DNA from: Desulfonauticus submarinus
GTDB lineage: Bacteria; Desulfobacterota; Desulfovibrionia; Desulfovibrionales; Desulfonatronovibrionaceae
Direction: 5' to 3'
DNA: 64,000 bases
Assembly (NCBI RefSeq): GCF_900104045.1
Contig: NZ_FNIN01000009.1
Span: 1-64,000, forward strand
Part shown: positions 8,383 through 20,397 of the stretch, piece after piece
How positions within the stretch are numbered: position 1 is the stretch's first letter
Layout: each line of letters opens with the position of its first letter
Position numbers and translations under genes: made by a program
Notes under the pieces: model-generated
The model's input: the letters and a program-made list of their open reading frames with translations, nothing else
The model's database searches: none
Told to the model about the DNA's origin: nothing

Positions 8383-10428
8383 GTGAGTGAAGAAAAACAG
8401 TTTTTATCTCTTTTAGCACCAGGGCAGGTAGTAGAGTTTTTAGAAGATTCTAAACCTCAAATTGCTCTGGTGCTAGAAAAAAAAGATTCTCGTTTACGAG
8501 TTTTACTCCCCTCTAATAGAGAAAAAAAAATTTCTCAAAGTAGAATCCTGCCTTGGATAGGTCCTGTTATAGCTTTATCTACTAGTCGAGAAGAATTGGT
8601 TCAAAAACTAGAGTTATTTAAAATAGAGCGAGAAAAATTATTTTTGACAATCAATGTAGAAGAGATTTGGGAATTAGTTCACTCAGAAGTAGAAAAAATA
8701 GATATAGATTGGCTAGCAGATATCTATTTTGTATCTCCTGATATTCATCAAAAATCTGCTTTGGGAAGAGCGCTTTTAACGAATCGGATTTTGTTTAAAT
8801 ATCGTCCTCCTTTTTTTGAGATTCACTCTCCAGAACAAGTAGAACATTTAAGAGAAGAACAGAAAAAAAAGGCTCTTCAGGCGCGGATTGTAAATGAAGG
8901 TAGAGAACTTTTAAAGGAAGCTTTAAAAGGCCCTAATAGGGTTAAACTAGAAAATTATGAAGAGGATTTTGTTAAGGGTTTAAAAGATATACTATTAGCG
9001 GTTTTAGGCAAGCGTGCAGATGCTAAGCAAGAAAAATTATTTCGTCAATTAACCCAAGGCCTTCCAAAAGATGACTTTTTAGCTTATATTTTGGCTCTTA
9101 ATTTGGGGTTTATTCCTAATCATTTTAATTATCATCTCATCCAAGCTGGTTATGATTTTTATCCCTCTTGGAACGAATTTCAAAAAGAAATTGATCAATT
9201 AAAAGAAAAATCTAAAACATGGCCTGCAAAGGCAAGTTTAAAAGGGTTTGTTAGTATTGATTCTAAAACTACCAAAGATATTGATGATGCATTTAAGATA
9301 GAGATAAGGGACAATAGGATTTTTTTAAAAATAGCAATTTCTTGCCCTATATTAAATTGGGAATTTGGGAGTAAACTAGATTTAAAAGTGAGAGAGCGTT
9401 TTTCTAGTCTTTATTTGCCAGAAGGCACATCGCATATGCTTCCAGAAGAAATTGGGATAAATTTATATAGCCTAGAACAGGGTAAGGTAAGGCCAGCTTT
9501 AGTTTTTAATTTTGAATTTGATAATTTAAAAGAATTAGAAAATTTTTCTTTAGATTTTGCTTGGATAGAAACAGAAAAAAATATTTCTTATGAAGAGGCA
9601 GATATTTTTATTCAAGAAAAACAAGAATATTGGAAACAACTGTTTGAGCTTGCCAAAAATTTACGAGAAAAACGTATTTTAAATGGGGCAGTAATTATTG
9701 AACAATTAGAACCACAGATTATTTTAAAGCAAAATAACGAAGACATTCTGGTGGAGATGCTGTTTAAAGATAAGTTGTGTTTATCCCAGATGGTTATCTC
9801 AGAGCTTATGATTTTATGTAATTTGTGGGCTGGCAAATGGGCGAAAAAATACGATATTCCTCTTTACTTTCGCTCTCAAAAAATAAATTTATCAAAAGAT
9901 AATGCAGGAGTGTGGCATAGACCAGAAGAAATTTATACTCTTGTTAAAAACATGGCACCGTCTCTTTTAGAGGTGGAACCAGGTTGGCATGCCAGCTTAG
10001 GGGTAGAGGTTTATGCTGGAGTTTCCTCCCCTCTTAGGCGGTATCCTGATTTTGTAAATGTAGCACAAATCATGGCTTTTTTGCAGAAAAAAGATCTTCT
10101 TTTTACCAAACAAGATTTACAAAATCTTTTATCTTATCTTACTAGTAGGCAATCATTAGTAAGCCAAGTACAGCGTTTTCGTCCTAGATATTGGAAGTTG
10201 CTTTATTTTAAACAAAGGCATAAAAAAGAAGAGTTTGAAGGAGTGTTAGTGGACAAGGGAAATCCCTTAAGTGTATTTTCTTTACCTAAAGAGCAAGTGT
10301 TGGTGCGAGTACCTACATCTCTTTTAGAAGATAAAACTCCGGTAGGAGAGAAATGTTTGCTTACGTTTGGAAAAGTTGATCCTCTTAGAAATGAGATTAA
10401 AGTTATTAAAGTGAGAAAAAAGAACTGA
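8383..10428 (+). CDS. RNB-domain exoribonuclease (RNase II/R family)
   Basis: 681 residues starting at a GTG (8383). An N-terminal region with no clear cold-shock repeats (about 1-270) is followed by the RNB catalytic domain. The domain opens with SIDSKTTKDIDDAF, which holds the four metal-binding Asp residues, and ends with SPLRRYPDFVN. The C-terminal 70 residues resemble an S1-like OB fold. It degrades RNA 3' to 5'. The shape fits the divergent RNB proteins of Desulfovibrio-type genomes better than E. coli RNase R, so I give no symbol. It lies 24 bases after the AICAR transformylase gene and 10 before coaX. Confidence 0.88.
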   Translation: MSEEKQFLSLLAPGQVVEFLEDSKPQIALVLEKKDSRLRVLLPSNREKKISQSRILPWIGPVIALSTSREELVQKLELFKIEREKLFLTINVEEIWELVHSEVEKIDIDWLADIYFVSPDIHQKSALGRALLTNRILFKYRPPFFEIHSPEQVEHLREEQKKKALQARIVNEGRELLKEALKGPNRVKLENYEEDFVKGLKDILLAVLGKRADAKQEKLFRQLTQGLPKDDFLAYILALNLGFIPNHFNYHLIQAGYDFYPSWNEFQKEIDQLKEKSKTWPAKASLKGFVSIDSKTTKDIDDAFKIEIRDNRIFLKIAISCPILNWEFGSKLDLKVRERFSSLYLPEGTSHMLPEEIGINLYSLEQGKVRPALVFNFEFDNLKELENFSLDFAWIETEKNISYEEADIFIQEKQEYWKQLFELAKNLREKRILNGAVIIEQLEPQIILKQNNEDILVEMLFKDKLCLSQMVISELMILCNLWAGKWAKKYDIPLYFRSQKINLSKDNAGVWHRPEEIYTLVKNMAPSLLEVEPGWHASLGVEVYAGVSSPLRRYPDFVNVAQIMAFLQKKDLLFTKQDLQNLLSYLTSRQSLVSQVQRFRPRYWKLLYFKQRHKKEEFEGVLVDKGNPLSVFSLPKEQVLVRVPTSLLEDKTPVGEKCLLTFGKVDPLRNEIKVIKVRKKN

Positions 10429-10438
10429 GGACAAGTTC

Positions 10439-12537
<2,099 letters not shown>

Positions 12538-13386
12538 ATGATCTTGCTTGATGGAAAAAAGACATCTTTAGAGATTAGACAAGAATTAAAAGAAAAAATT
12601 AAAGCTTATATGGCAAAGGGGCATAGAGCCCCTGGCTTGGCTGTAATTTTGGTTGGAGATGATCCTGCTTCCCAAGTATATGTTCGCAATAAAGAAAAGG
12701 CATGTGCAGATGTGGGGATTGTTTCCAAATCTTTTCGTTTAAGTGCAGATATATCTCAGCAAGAATTAGAATCTTTGATTCAGAAATTGAATAAAGAATC
12801 AGAAATAGATGGAATATTATTACAATTACCACTGCCTAAAGGATTAGATAGTCAACGTTGTCTAGAGCTTATTTCTCCTGATAAAGATGTAGATGGTTTT
12901 CATCCTCAAAATGTTGGTAAACTTATGTTGGGTTTGCCTGGGTTTCGCTCTTGTACTCCTGCTGGGATAATGACCCTTTTGCAACGTTATAATTTAGACC
13001 CTGCTGGGAAAAAAGCAGTAGTTATTGGGAGAAGTAATATAGTTGGAAAGCCTTTAGCCTTACTTTTATTACAGGCCAATGCCACTGTGACAGTTTGTCA
13101 TTCAAGAACAAAAGATTTAACTAAAGAAGTGTTAGATGCAGATTTTGTTTTTGCTGCAGTGGGACGAGCAAAGTTTGTTAAGGCAGATATGGTTAAGCCA
13201 GGAGCTGTAATTGTGGATGTAGGTATTAATAGAACTGAGCAAGGACTTGTTGGTGATTGTGATTTTGAGGCTTTGAAAGAAAAGGCTTTGGCAATTACTC
13301 CTGTACCTGGAGGAGTTGGGCCAATGACTATTGCGCAGTTACTTGTAAATACTTTTGGTGCCTATAAGCAGCATTTAGATTTATAG
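12538..13386 (+). CDS. folD: Bifunctional methylene-THF dehydrogenase / methenyl-THF cyclohydrolase FolD
   Basis: 282 residues with the standard FolD layout: the catalytic Tyr-x3-Lys in YVRNKEKAC (about 50-58), QLPLPKGLD, the Rossmann segment [14 protein letters not shown] (about 160-173) and PGGVGPMT near the end. It interconverts 5,10-methylene-THF and 10-formyl-THF using NADP, supplying the formyl donor for the AICAR transformylase encoded upstream in the same run. It is the last gene of the unit; a strong terminator follows at 13415-13449. Confidence 0.97.
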   Translation: MILLDGKKTSLEIRQELKEKIKAYMAKGHRAPGLAVILVGDDPASQVYVRNKEKACADVGIVSKSFRLSADISQQELESLIQKLNKESEIDGILLQLPLPKGLDSQRCLELISPDKDVDGFHPQNVGKLMLGLPGFRSCTPAGIMTLLQRYNLDPAGKKAVVIGRSNIVGKPLALLLLQANATVTVCHSRTKDLTKEVLDADFVFAAVGRAKFVKADMVKPGAVIVDVGINRTEQGLVGDCDFEALKEKALAITPVPGGVGPMTIAQLLVNTFGAYKQHLDL

Positions 13387-13414
13387 TGTTTTAGATTTAA
13401 ATCAGTATGATTAG

Positions 13415-13449
13415 CAAGGGGAGATGCTTTATTAATGCATCTCCCCTTG
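13415..13449. terminator. Bidirectional terminator between folD and the serine dehydratase gene
   Basis: Perfect 13-bp inverted repeat CAAGGGGAGATGC / GCATCTCCCCTTG with a 9-nt loop and a following T-run, placed between two convergent genes. Confidence 0.88.
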
Positions 13450-13452
13450 TTT

Positions 13453-14814
13453 TTAACATTGAGCCAAGGTTCTAGCTAATCCTCCTAATGAGGTTTCTCT
13501 AAATTGAGCTGGTAAAGCTTTTCCTGTTTCTGCCATTACTTGAATAACTTGATCTAAATTTACTTTTTGGGAGTTAGGATCTCCACTAGTGGCAAGGATA
13601 TATGCATTGAATGCCTTTACTCCTCCCATGGCATTTCGTTCTATACAAGGAATTTGTACAAGACCTGCTACTGGATCACAAGTCATACCTAGATGATGTT
13701 CTAAGGCTATTTCCGCTGCATTTTCAACAACTTGAATAGAATATCCATTCACAGCAGCGATCATTCCTGCTGCCATTGCAGAGGCGCTTCCTATTTCTCC
13801 CATACAACCTACTTCTGCTCCAGAAATACTCGCGTTTTGTTTAATAAGGTAGCCTATGCCAGCAGCGACTAGAAGACCTTCTAATAAACTTTGAATATCG
13901 TAATGAAAATGATGTCGTAATATGTAAAGTACTCCAGGTAAAACCCCTGCGGATCCTGAAGTTGGGGCTGTAACTATTAAATGGCCAGCTGCGTTTTCTT
14001 CTGCAACTGCTAAGCAGTAAGCGTTTAAATACATTAAAAATTTGTCAGGTGTATCAGATAGTATTTGCGCTCTTTGATAAATTTTAGGAGCTTTTCTTTT
14101 TAAACCGATACTTCCAGGAAGCACGCCAGAAGTTTTAATACCTCTTTTTACAGCCATTTCCATTGTATTTAAAACTTTTCTTAAATAGAAAAAAATTTTT
14201 TCTTCAGTTTTTTGAGTAAGTGCTTTTTCATTTTCTAAAATAATTTGACTAAAAGATAGAGATGTTTTCTTGATGATATTTTTTAATTCTTTCATTGAGG
14301 AGAAAGGATATGGTATTTTGCGATGTTCTAATTTTTTATTGGGCCAAGATAAAAATCCTCCTCCTACAGAGTAAAATATTTTTTTTAGCAAGATATTATT
14401 TTTTGTATCTAATAATTTAAACTCCATCGTATTTGGATGCTTTAATTGAGTATCAATTGGGCCGAATTTTATATTTTGATAGTGAAAGTCAATTTTCTTA
14501 TTTTTAAATTGAAGGGTATAAGAAGAACTTTCCTTAAAAAGGTTGTTAAAAAATTCTGGAACACATTTGTGCGGCTCATATCCCAAAAGACCTGCTAAAA
14601 TTGCTTGAGGCGTGCCATGCCCTTTGCCTGTTGCACTAAGAGAGCCATAAAGAGTTACTTCAATTGTATGGGCTTGTTCTATTTTCTTTTGGGATAAGTT
14701 TTCTATTTCTTTTCTGAAAAATAAAGCAGCTCTCATTGGGCCAATAGTATGAGAACTAGAAGGTCCTGGGCCTATTTTAAAAAAATCTTCTAAAGTAGTT
14801 TGAATAAATTTCAT
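13453..14814 (-). CDS. sdaA: L-serine ammonia-lyase, single-chain iron-sulfur type
   Basis: 453 residues with the beta domain first (GPGPSSSHTIGPMRAALFF at about 14-32) and the alpha catalytic domain after residue 170 (TAPTSGSAGVLPG, EVGCMGEIGSASAMAAG, HHLGMTCDPVAGLVQIPC). The conserved Cys residues in GCMGE, MTCDP and IPC are the expected [4Fe-4S] ligands. The enzyme deaminates serine to pyruvate and ammonia in the cytoplasm. The next gene downstream in its transcription direction is convergent folD. The MEMO-family gene lies 3 bases upstream, so the two are probably co-transcribed. Confidence 0.95.
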   Translation of the reverse strand: MKFIQTTLEDFFKIGPGPSSSHTIGPMRAALFFRKEIENLSQKKIEQAHTIEVTLYGSLSATGKGHGTPQAILAGLLGYEPHKCVPEFFNNLFKESSSYTLQFKNKKIDFHYQNIKFGPIDTQLKHPNTMEFKLLDTKNNILLKKIFYSVGGGFLSWPNKKLEHRKIPYPFSSMKELKNIIKKTSLSFSQIILENEKALTQKTEEKIFFYLRKVLNTMEMAVKRGIKTSGVLPGSIGLKRKAPKIYQRAQILSDTPDKFLMYLNAYCLAVAEENAAGHLIVTAPTSGSAGVLPGVLYILRHHFHYDIQSLLEGLLVAAGIGYLIKQNASISGAEVGCMGEIGSASAMAAGMIAAVNGYSIQVVENAAEIALEHHLGMTCDPVAGLVQIPCIERNAMGGVKAFNAYILATSGDPNSQKVNLDQVIQVMAETGKALPAQFRETSLGGLARTLAQC

Positions 14815-14817
14815 ATA

Positions 14818-15612
14818 TTACTCCACAATTACGCCAGCATAGCCGACTACTTGATTAAAGTCTCCACTTACTTCCCCTGAGGTGGCATAATCTATCAATA
14901 TCCCTTTACAGGCATTCCATTTTTTTGCAATCAATAGACCTAATGTCATAGGCAAGATGCCACACATAGAAATGTTATGTTTTTGAACACTCTCTATTAG
15001 GCCTAATACATCAAGGTTTAAGATGTGTTTTAAGGCTTTATGGTCTTTAGTGTAGGCTATGTCATGAGGAACATAATGACTCATGTCAGAACTTACAATG
15101 ATAGTTGTTTTTTGAGGATCTAGAATGTTAGCTAATTGGTCAGCTGTTTGTTGTAAAATCTCAAAATTATATTCTGAGACGCAGATAGGAATTATAGTAG
15201 TTTGAGGATTTAGATAGAATAAAAAAGGTAAAATTACTTCTAAAGAATGCTCAAAGAGATGGGCTTCATAATCAAATTTTATCTGTGAAATTTCATTTAA
15301 TTGGATAGCGAGTTCAGAGTTTACTTCAAGATAACCACCAGGAATAAACCACTTACCTTCAGGCCATAAAGCAAGTTTTGCACCTTTTCCTGTATGATTT
15401 GGGCCAAGTAAAAGTATAGTAGGTTTAAGTTGGCTAGAAGCCAGAGTTTTACCACAAATTTTCCCAGAATATATATATCCAGCATGAGGAACCATACTTA
15501 AAATAGTAGGTGTTTTACGAGGCTCACCCTGAAGGAAGGAGGCTACTTCTTGGAATAATTTTTCTTTATTTTCAGGATAAAATTGACCAGCAACTACTGG
15601 GTTTCTGTCCAT
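14818..15612 (-). CDS. MEMO-family protein (AmmeMemoRadiSam system protein B)
   Basis: 264 residues. The start RNPVVAGQFYP, then VPHAGYIYSGK with its conserved His, LLLGPNHTG, FEHSLEVILPFL and SSDMSHY are the hallmark motifs of the MEMO1 family, a fold related to non-haem iron dioxygenases. Many bacteria carry it with an AMMECR1-domain protein and a radical SAM enzyme; neither partner is adjacent here. Its biochemical role in bacteria is not established. It lies between a large TPR-protein gene and the serine dehydratase gene, on the same strand with short spacing (12 and 3 bases). Confidence 0.92.
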   Translation of the reverse strand: MDRNPVVAGQFYPENKEKLFQEVASFLQGEPRKTPTILSMVPHAGYIYSGKICGKTLASSQLKPTILLLGPNHTGKGAKLALWPEGKWFIPGGYLEVNSELAIQLNEISQIKFDYEAHLFEHSLEVILPFLFYLNPQTTIIPICVSEYNFEILQQTADQLANILDPQKTTIIVSSDMSHYVPHDIAYTKDHKALKHILNLDVLGLIESVQKHNISMCGILPMTLGLLIAKKWNACKGILIDYATSGEVSGDFNQVVGYAGVIVE

Positions 15613-15624
15613 AGTTCCCCCTTT

Positions 15625-18495
15625 CTAAGGTTTTTTGGCTTCAAAGATTTTTGCTTGTTGCTTTAATTTGGCAATGTTTAAGTCTTCCTTTGCCATTTGG
15701 GCATATAAAGAATTTTGTGCTTTTTGAATAAGCTCTTTTAAAGCATTTTGCCAGGCATTTTTATCTCCATTTTCTTTATATAAAAGAGCTAGTTGATATT
15801 GAAAAGCAGGCCAACTAGGATGTGTTTCAGTTAAATATTTTTTTAATTCAAGCGCCCATCCTAATGCCTCTGTTTTTCGCCCTGTAAGACTTGTGGCTTG
15901 AATAAGTAGCTTGAGGCAGGTAATAATTTTGTCTTTTTCAGTATTTTTTGCTTTTTCCAAAAATAAAGAAAGTGCTTCTTGCGAAAATACATATACGTTT
16001 TCCCAATCTCTTTTTTTAGCATAATGATTGGCTAAAAAGTAAAGAGCATAAGCCCTTTTTTGGGCATCAGTATCTATATTGGAAGCAATTTTTCGCCATA
16101 ATGGAATACTTTTATTAATATTTTTTAATTTTTCATACGCAAGAGCTAAGGCGAAATCCACTTGTTCTTGTTGCTTTTTGTTTAAGGGCCATTTTTTTGC
16201 TTTTTGTCCTAGTTCAATAATTTTGGGCCAATTTTCTAGTTTTAGATATAAAGTCAGAGCAAGGGCCAGGGCATTTTTAGTTGATTGTAATTTGGGATTT
16301 TTTTGTAAAATAGGATAGATTATATTTATAGCTTTTTTGAACTTATCTAACTCTAGGTAGGCTGTCGCTAGAAGTAATTTTTGTTCATCTTGAAGATAGG
16401 GAAAAAGTTTTTGTAAAAAAGGATATGTTTTTACAAAATAAACTATTTTATTATAATTCTTTGCCTTTAAATATTTTTTTAATATCTGGGTAAATGCCTC
16501 AAGAGCTACTTCTGTTGCTTTGGTTTTTAACTCTTTTTGAGGATTATCAAAAAAGGACTTTAGAATAGATAAAGATTTTTCTGGATGATTATTAAATATT
16601 TCCCAAATGGCGAGCTTTATTTTCGCTAGAGATGCTAAAGGACTAGAAGGATATTTTTGAATAATAGTAGTATAAATTTTTTCAGGACGTAAATTATAGG
16701 GCCTATTAAAAACGGAAAACATATCTTTAATAGAGGGTTTATCATATATACCTTCTTCAGCAAGGCGCATAGCAGCAATTAAACCACCTTCTTTGTTTGG
16801 AAAGTTGGTAGCTGCAAGTTCATATAATTTTTTAGCAGCCTTCTTATGTTTTTGTAAAAGATAAATATCTCCTATTCTAGCCAGAGCTATATCTACATTT
16901 TCTCCCTCAGGTAATAAGTTGATATATAAAAGATAGCGTTGTTTTGCTTGTGGGAATTTATTGTTTTTATAATATAAAAACGCACTGTCTAAAAGAAAAT
17001 AGGGTTTTTTTAAATAATACCTAGGCCATCTTTGTTCTATATATTGGACTATCTCAAGTCCTTGAGTATAAAATTGAAGCTTTTTTAAACTTTTAGCAAG
17101 ATAAATGGCAGCATCTTCTGCTACTTTATTGTCTGGATATTTGGTTATAAATGTTTGAAATAAGTCTGCTGATTTTTGATATTGCCTGTGTTTAAAGTAA
17201 TACTCACCCCAATAAAAATAAGTAAGTGGAACAGAAGGATCATAGGGGTATTTATCTCTTAAAAGATTAAAATAGCCTTTTGCTTCAGGGATGTTGTTTA
17301 CTTGTAGATTTAAATATCCTAATTTAAGAAGAGCATTAGGAACATTTAAAGATTTAGGATTATAATTAATAGCTCTTTCATATGCTGCAACTATTTGCTC
17401 AAATCCTTCTGGGAGTTTGTCTTTGTATAAATCAAAAAGTACATTAGCATATGTATAATATACGTCTTCTTTAAGATTTTCAGGCAACTTAGGATGGTTT
17501 ATAATAGATTTTAAGGTTTCTAGAGCAGCATTTAGCTCTCCATTAGCAATGGCTGCTTTAGCCGTTATTAACAAATCTTCAAAGTCTGGAGTATCAGCAT
17601 TGGGCAAAGAGGCATTTGTAGCATTATCTGGTGATAATACATTATTATTTTCTGTGGTAGATGGTTTTTTTTGTATAACTTTGGAATCAGATTTTGGTTT
17701 TTGTTGGGAGGTAGGTTTTTTATTTTGCTTAATAGGCTGAGCTGTTGTTTGATCTGATGGGTTAGTTTGATTAGATACCTTAACAATAGGTCTTAGTATT
17801 ACAGCATTTTCTATAGAAACTCTTTTTATTTTGGCTTTGAGTTTAAATAAAGGAGACTTTTTATTTTGAAGGTTTGTCTTGTTTTGAATATTGCCAGTGG
17901 CAGTAAATTGTTTTTTGAGGGGAGGAGGTGTTTGACGTGTAGAATCCTTAGAGGATTGTTTTTTGTCTAAGTTTTGAGGATTAGCTTTTGGTAAAGCATT
18001 TGTTTTTTTTATTTTAAGAGCTTTTTTCTTAAGCTTAGATTGAGTTTTTTTCTGAGTATATACTTTTTTAATAGTCTTTTTGGGTTTATTGTTTGCAGGT
18101 GGTTTCCATCTTTTGCCTAAAGGATCAAAAAATAAATCAAGATAAAGTTTTTGTTCATTTTTTTTCCAAAAAGATATGAAGCCAATGGCATTGGTTTTTG
18201 TTTGTATAATAATGTTGGATTGTTGAATAATAATTTTTTCCACCAGATGGGAAAAAGATAAGTCCACAGGAGCAGGCTTTGGTTCTTGCTGGAGTATAGC
18301 AGGAGGTATTTTTATGGAAATACTGCGATAATTTGAGCGAATTACCTTTGGCGCACTTGTTAAGGTCTGAAATTCAAAGACCAGACGTTCACTTTGAGGT
18401 TTTTTTTGCCAAAAATAAACTAACCCCCTTGCGGATTGGGGTATTAATAAGGGCGTTAGGAGGAGAGTTATAAAAAAGAAAATTGTTTTTTTCAT
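15625..18495 (-). CDS. Large exported tetratricopeptide-repeat protein
   Basis: 956 residues. A signal peptide (about 1-23) is followed by a beta-rich segment (about 25-135) that resembles an AMIN-like domain, then a long disordered Lys/Gln/Asn/Pro-rich linker (about 135-300). An extended TPR superhelix runs to the C-terminus, with repeated patterns such as ALETLKSIINHPK, AKGYFNLLRDKYPYDPS and SADLFQTFITKYPDN. It is expected to be periplasmic and to act as a protein-interaction scaffold; partners are unknown. In this direction it follows the sigma54 activator gene by 56 bases and precedes the MEMO-family gene by 12. The basic linker may bind cell-wall polymers. Confidence 0.85.
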   Translation of the reverse strand: MKKTIFFFITLLLTPLLIPQSARGLVYFWQKKPQSERLVFEFQTLTSAPKVIRSNYRSISIKIPPAILQQEPKPAPVDLSFSHLVEKIIIQQSNIIIQTKTNAIGFISFWKKNEQKLYLDLFFDPLGKRWKPPANNKPKKTIKKVYTQKKTQSKLKKKALKIKKTNALPKANPQNLDKKQSSKDSTRQTPPPLKKQFTATGNIQNKTNLQNKKSPLFKLKAKIKRVSIENAVILRPIVKVSNQTNPSDQTTAQPIKQNKKPTSQQKPKSDSKVIQKKPSTTENNNVLSPDNATNASLPNADTPDFEDLLITAKAAIANGELNAALETLKSIINHPKLPENLKEDVYYTYANVLFDLYKDKLPEGFEQIVAAYERAINYNPKSLNVPNALLKLGYLNLQVNNIPEAKGYFNLLRDKYPYDPSVPLTYFYWGEYYFKHRQYQKSADLFQTFITKYPDNKVAEDAAIYLAKSLKKLQFYTQGLEIVQYIEQRWPRYYLKKPYFLLDSAFLYYKNNKFPQAKQRYLLYINLLPEGENVDIALARIGDIYLLQKHKKAAKKLYELAATNFPNKEGGLIAAMRLAEEGIYDKPSIKDMFSVFNRPYNLRPEKIYTTIIQKYPSSPLASLAKIKLAIWEIFNNHPEKSLSILKSFFDNPQKELKTKATEVALEAFTQILKKYLKAKNYNKIVYFVKTYPFLQKLFPYLQDEQKLLLATAYLELDKFKKAINIIYPILQKNPKLQSTKNALALALTLYLKLENWPKIIELGQKAKKWPLNKKQQEQVDFALALAYEKLKNINKSIPLWRKIASNIDTDAQKRAYALYFLANHYAKKRDWENVYVFSQEALSLFLEKAKNTEKDKIITCLKLLIQATSLTGRKTEALGWALELKKYLTETHPSWPAFQYQLALLYKENGDKNAWQNALKELIQKAQNSLYAQMAKEDLNIAKLKQQAKIFEAKKP

Positions 18496-18551
18496 CTAGC
18501 TAGATTTTTTTATTTTTTTTAAATATATGCAAAAAATGGGCAAAATTATTT

Positions 18552-19538
18552 TTAAAGTTTTTTCTTTTTTATTTTTTCGATAAGAGTAGTCCGTTTTATT
18601 CCTAAAAGTTCTGCTGCTTTATTTTTTACTCCATTACTTTTTTTAAGGGCATCTAGAATGAGTTTGTTTTCTATTTCTTCTAAAAAATCTTTTAAGTTTA
18701 GATTTAAGTTATGCATATCTGCAAGAGAAGGAAATAGAAATTGTTTTTTTTGCGATGGAGAAGTTTTAGAGGTTTTAATAATTTTCTCAGGTAAGTCTTG
18801 AATTTTTACTTCTGTTCCTTCACATAAGATAGATATGCGTTCCATAAAATTTTCAAGTTCTCTAACATTTCCAGGCCAGGAGTAATTTAAAAGAAGATTT
18901 TCTACTTCTGAAGTTAATGTAAGAGGTTCTCGATTTTTTTCCGTACAAAATTTTTTTAAAAAATAATTTGCCAAAAGGAGAATATCTGATCCTCTTTTTC
19001 TAAGCGGAGGTAGATGAATAGGAATAACATTTAAGCGATAAAACAAATCTTCTCTAAAGTTTCCTTTATCTACTTCTTCTTCTAGATTTTTATTCGTTGC
19101 TGCTACTATTCGTACATCAACTTTTTGAGTTTTATTGCTACCAACTCTTTCAAATTCTTTTTCTTGAATAACTCTGAGTATTTTAACTTGTAAACTTAAA
19201 TCTAATTCTCCTATTTCGTCTAAAAAGATAGTTCCTCCATTGGCTACTTCAAAACGGCCAGCTCTAGAACGTATGGCATGTGTGAAGGCTCCTTTTTCAT
19301 GACCAAATAATTCAGATTCTAATAATTCTTTTGGGATAGCTCCACAATTTACAGGAACAAATGGTTTGTTTTTACGTTGGCTATTTTTGTGTAATGCTCG
19401 AACCAATAACTCTTTACCTGTTCCTGATTCTCCAGTAACAAGGACAGTTGTATCTGTAGGGGCAACCTTTTCTAAGATTTTAAATACTTCTTGTAGAGCA
19501 GGACTGTTGCCTAAGATACCATAAGGATTAAAGTTCAT
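18552..19538 (-). CDS. Sigma54-dependent transcriptional activator without receiver domain
   Basis: 328 residues: an AAA+ sigma54-interaction domain almost from residue 1, then a Fis-type helix-turn-helix at the end ([19 protein letters not shown]). Walker A GESGTGKE is at 36-43 and Walker B TIFLDEIG at about 103-110. The loop that contacts sigma54 reads GAFTHA (83-88) instead of GAFTGA. With no N-terminal sensory domain it resembles PspF in layout and would need a partner or its expression level for control. Downstream on the same strand is the TPR protein gene. The start ATG follows AAGGAG. Targets are unknown. Confidence 0.92.
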   Translation of the reverse strand: MNFNPYGILGNSPALQEVFKILEKVAPTDTTVLVTGESGTGKELLVRALHKNSQRKNKPFVPVNCGAIPKELLESELFGHEKGAFTHAIRSRAGRFEVANGGTIFLDEIGELDLSLQVKILRVIQEKEFERVGSNKTQKVDVRIVAATNKNLEEEVDKGNFREDLFYRLNVIPIHLPPLRKRGSDILLLANYFLKKFCTEKNREPLTLTSEVENLLLNYSWPGNVRELENFMERISILCEGTEVKIQDLPEKIIKTSKTSPSQKKQFLFPSLADMHNLNLNLKDFLEEIENKLILDALKKSNGVKNKAAELLGIKRTTLIEKIKKKKL

Positions 19539-19584
19539 ATAAACTCCTTGAATAAAGGGTTTAGATATAAAAGTGTCAAACTAA

Positions 19585-19597
19585 TGACTTGAAGTCA
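19585..19597. promoter_or_regulatory. Perfect palindrome in the divergent promoter region
   Basis: TGACTTGAAGTCA, 6-bp arms around one central base, lies in the 139-base gap between the leftward sigma54 activator gene and rightward sfsA. It has the look of an operator for a small dimeric regulator. No regulator is assigned. Confidence 0.35.
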
Positions 19598-19677
19598 ATA
19601 GGAAACTGAGAATGTTTGAAAAGTAACAAAAAGACAAGATATTTGATTAAAAATAAGGTTTAATAAGCAAGATTAAG

Positions 19678-20397
19678 ATGAATAAGTTTCAAGAAGTGGA
19701 AATTATTTTTCCAAAGCCACTCACAAGAGCTTTTTTTATTCAAAGAAAAAAGAGATTTATTATAGAAGCTATTCATAAGCTTTCTGGCAAAAAACTATGG
19801 GTCCATACTAATAATACAGGCTCTATGTTAGGCTTATTAAAGCAGAATAGAGAAATTTTAATTAGTAAATCTAAAAACAAAAAAAGAAAGTTACCATATA
19901 CTTTAGAGGCAATAAATATAGGTGGTTTATGGGTAGGAGTAAATACAAGTTATCCGAATAAGATTCTTAAATTACTATGGGAGAAAAAGTGTCTTGATGA
20001 ATGGAAGGATATTTCTTTTCAACCAGAAGTATTTTCTGGAAAAAGTAGACTTGATGCCTGTTTAGGGTCGGGAAAAGATAAGATATGGATAGAGGCTAAA
20101 AATGTTACTCTTGTGGAAGATGAGGTGGCTTACTTCCCAGATGCTCCTACGTTAAGAGGAGCCAATCATTTAAGGGAACTTATTTCTTTATGCCAAAAAG
20201 GATTTAAAACTTATTGTATTTTTTTAATTCAACGGAGTGATGCCAAATGCTTTTCTCCTGCAGATTTTATTGATTCAGAATACGCTAAATTATTTTGGCA
20301 AGCAGTAAAGATTGGAGTCAAAGTGATTCCTTTAAAAGCTAAAATTAGTCCTAGAGGACTTACTTTAATTAATGTTTTAAAAATTATGACTAGCTAG
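19678..20397 (+). CDS. sfsA: SfsA family DNA/RNA nuclease-like protein
   Basis: 239 residues covering the full SfsA family: RKKRFIIEA and VHTNNTGSMLGLL in the N-terminal OB-like half. In the PD-(D/E)xK nuclease-like half are SRLDACLGSGKDKIWIEAKNVTLV and FPDAPTLRGANHLRELISL. First named from sugar-fermentation stimulation in E. coli; the fold and published work on homologues suggest a nuclease. The last 8 bases overlap the end of the convergent lipoprotein gene. No terminator is visible at this junction. Confidence 0.92.
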   Translation: MNKFQEVEIIFPKPLTRAFFIQRKKRFIIEAIHKLSGKKLWVHTNNTGSMLGLLKQNREILISKSKNKKRKLPYTLEAINIGGLWVGVNTSYPNKILKLLWEKKCLDEWKDISFQPEVFSGKSRLDACLGSGKDKIWIEAKNVTLVEDEVAYFPDAPTLRGANHLRELISLCQKGFKTYCIFLIQRSDAKCFSPADFIDSEYAKLFWQAVKIGVKVIPLKAKISPRGLTLINVLKIMTS

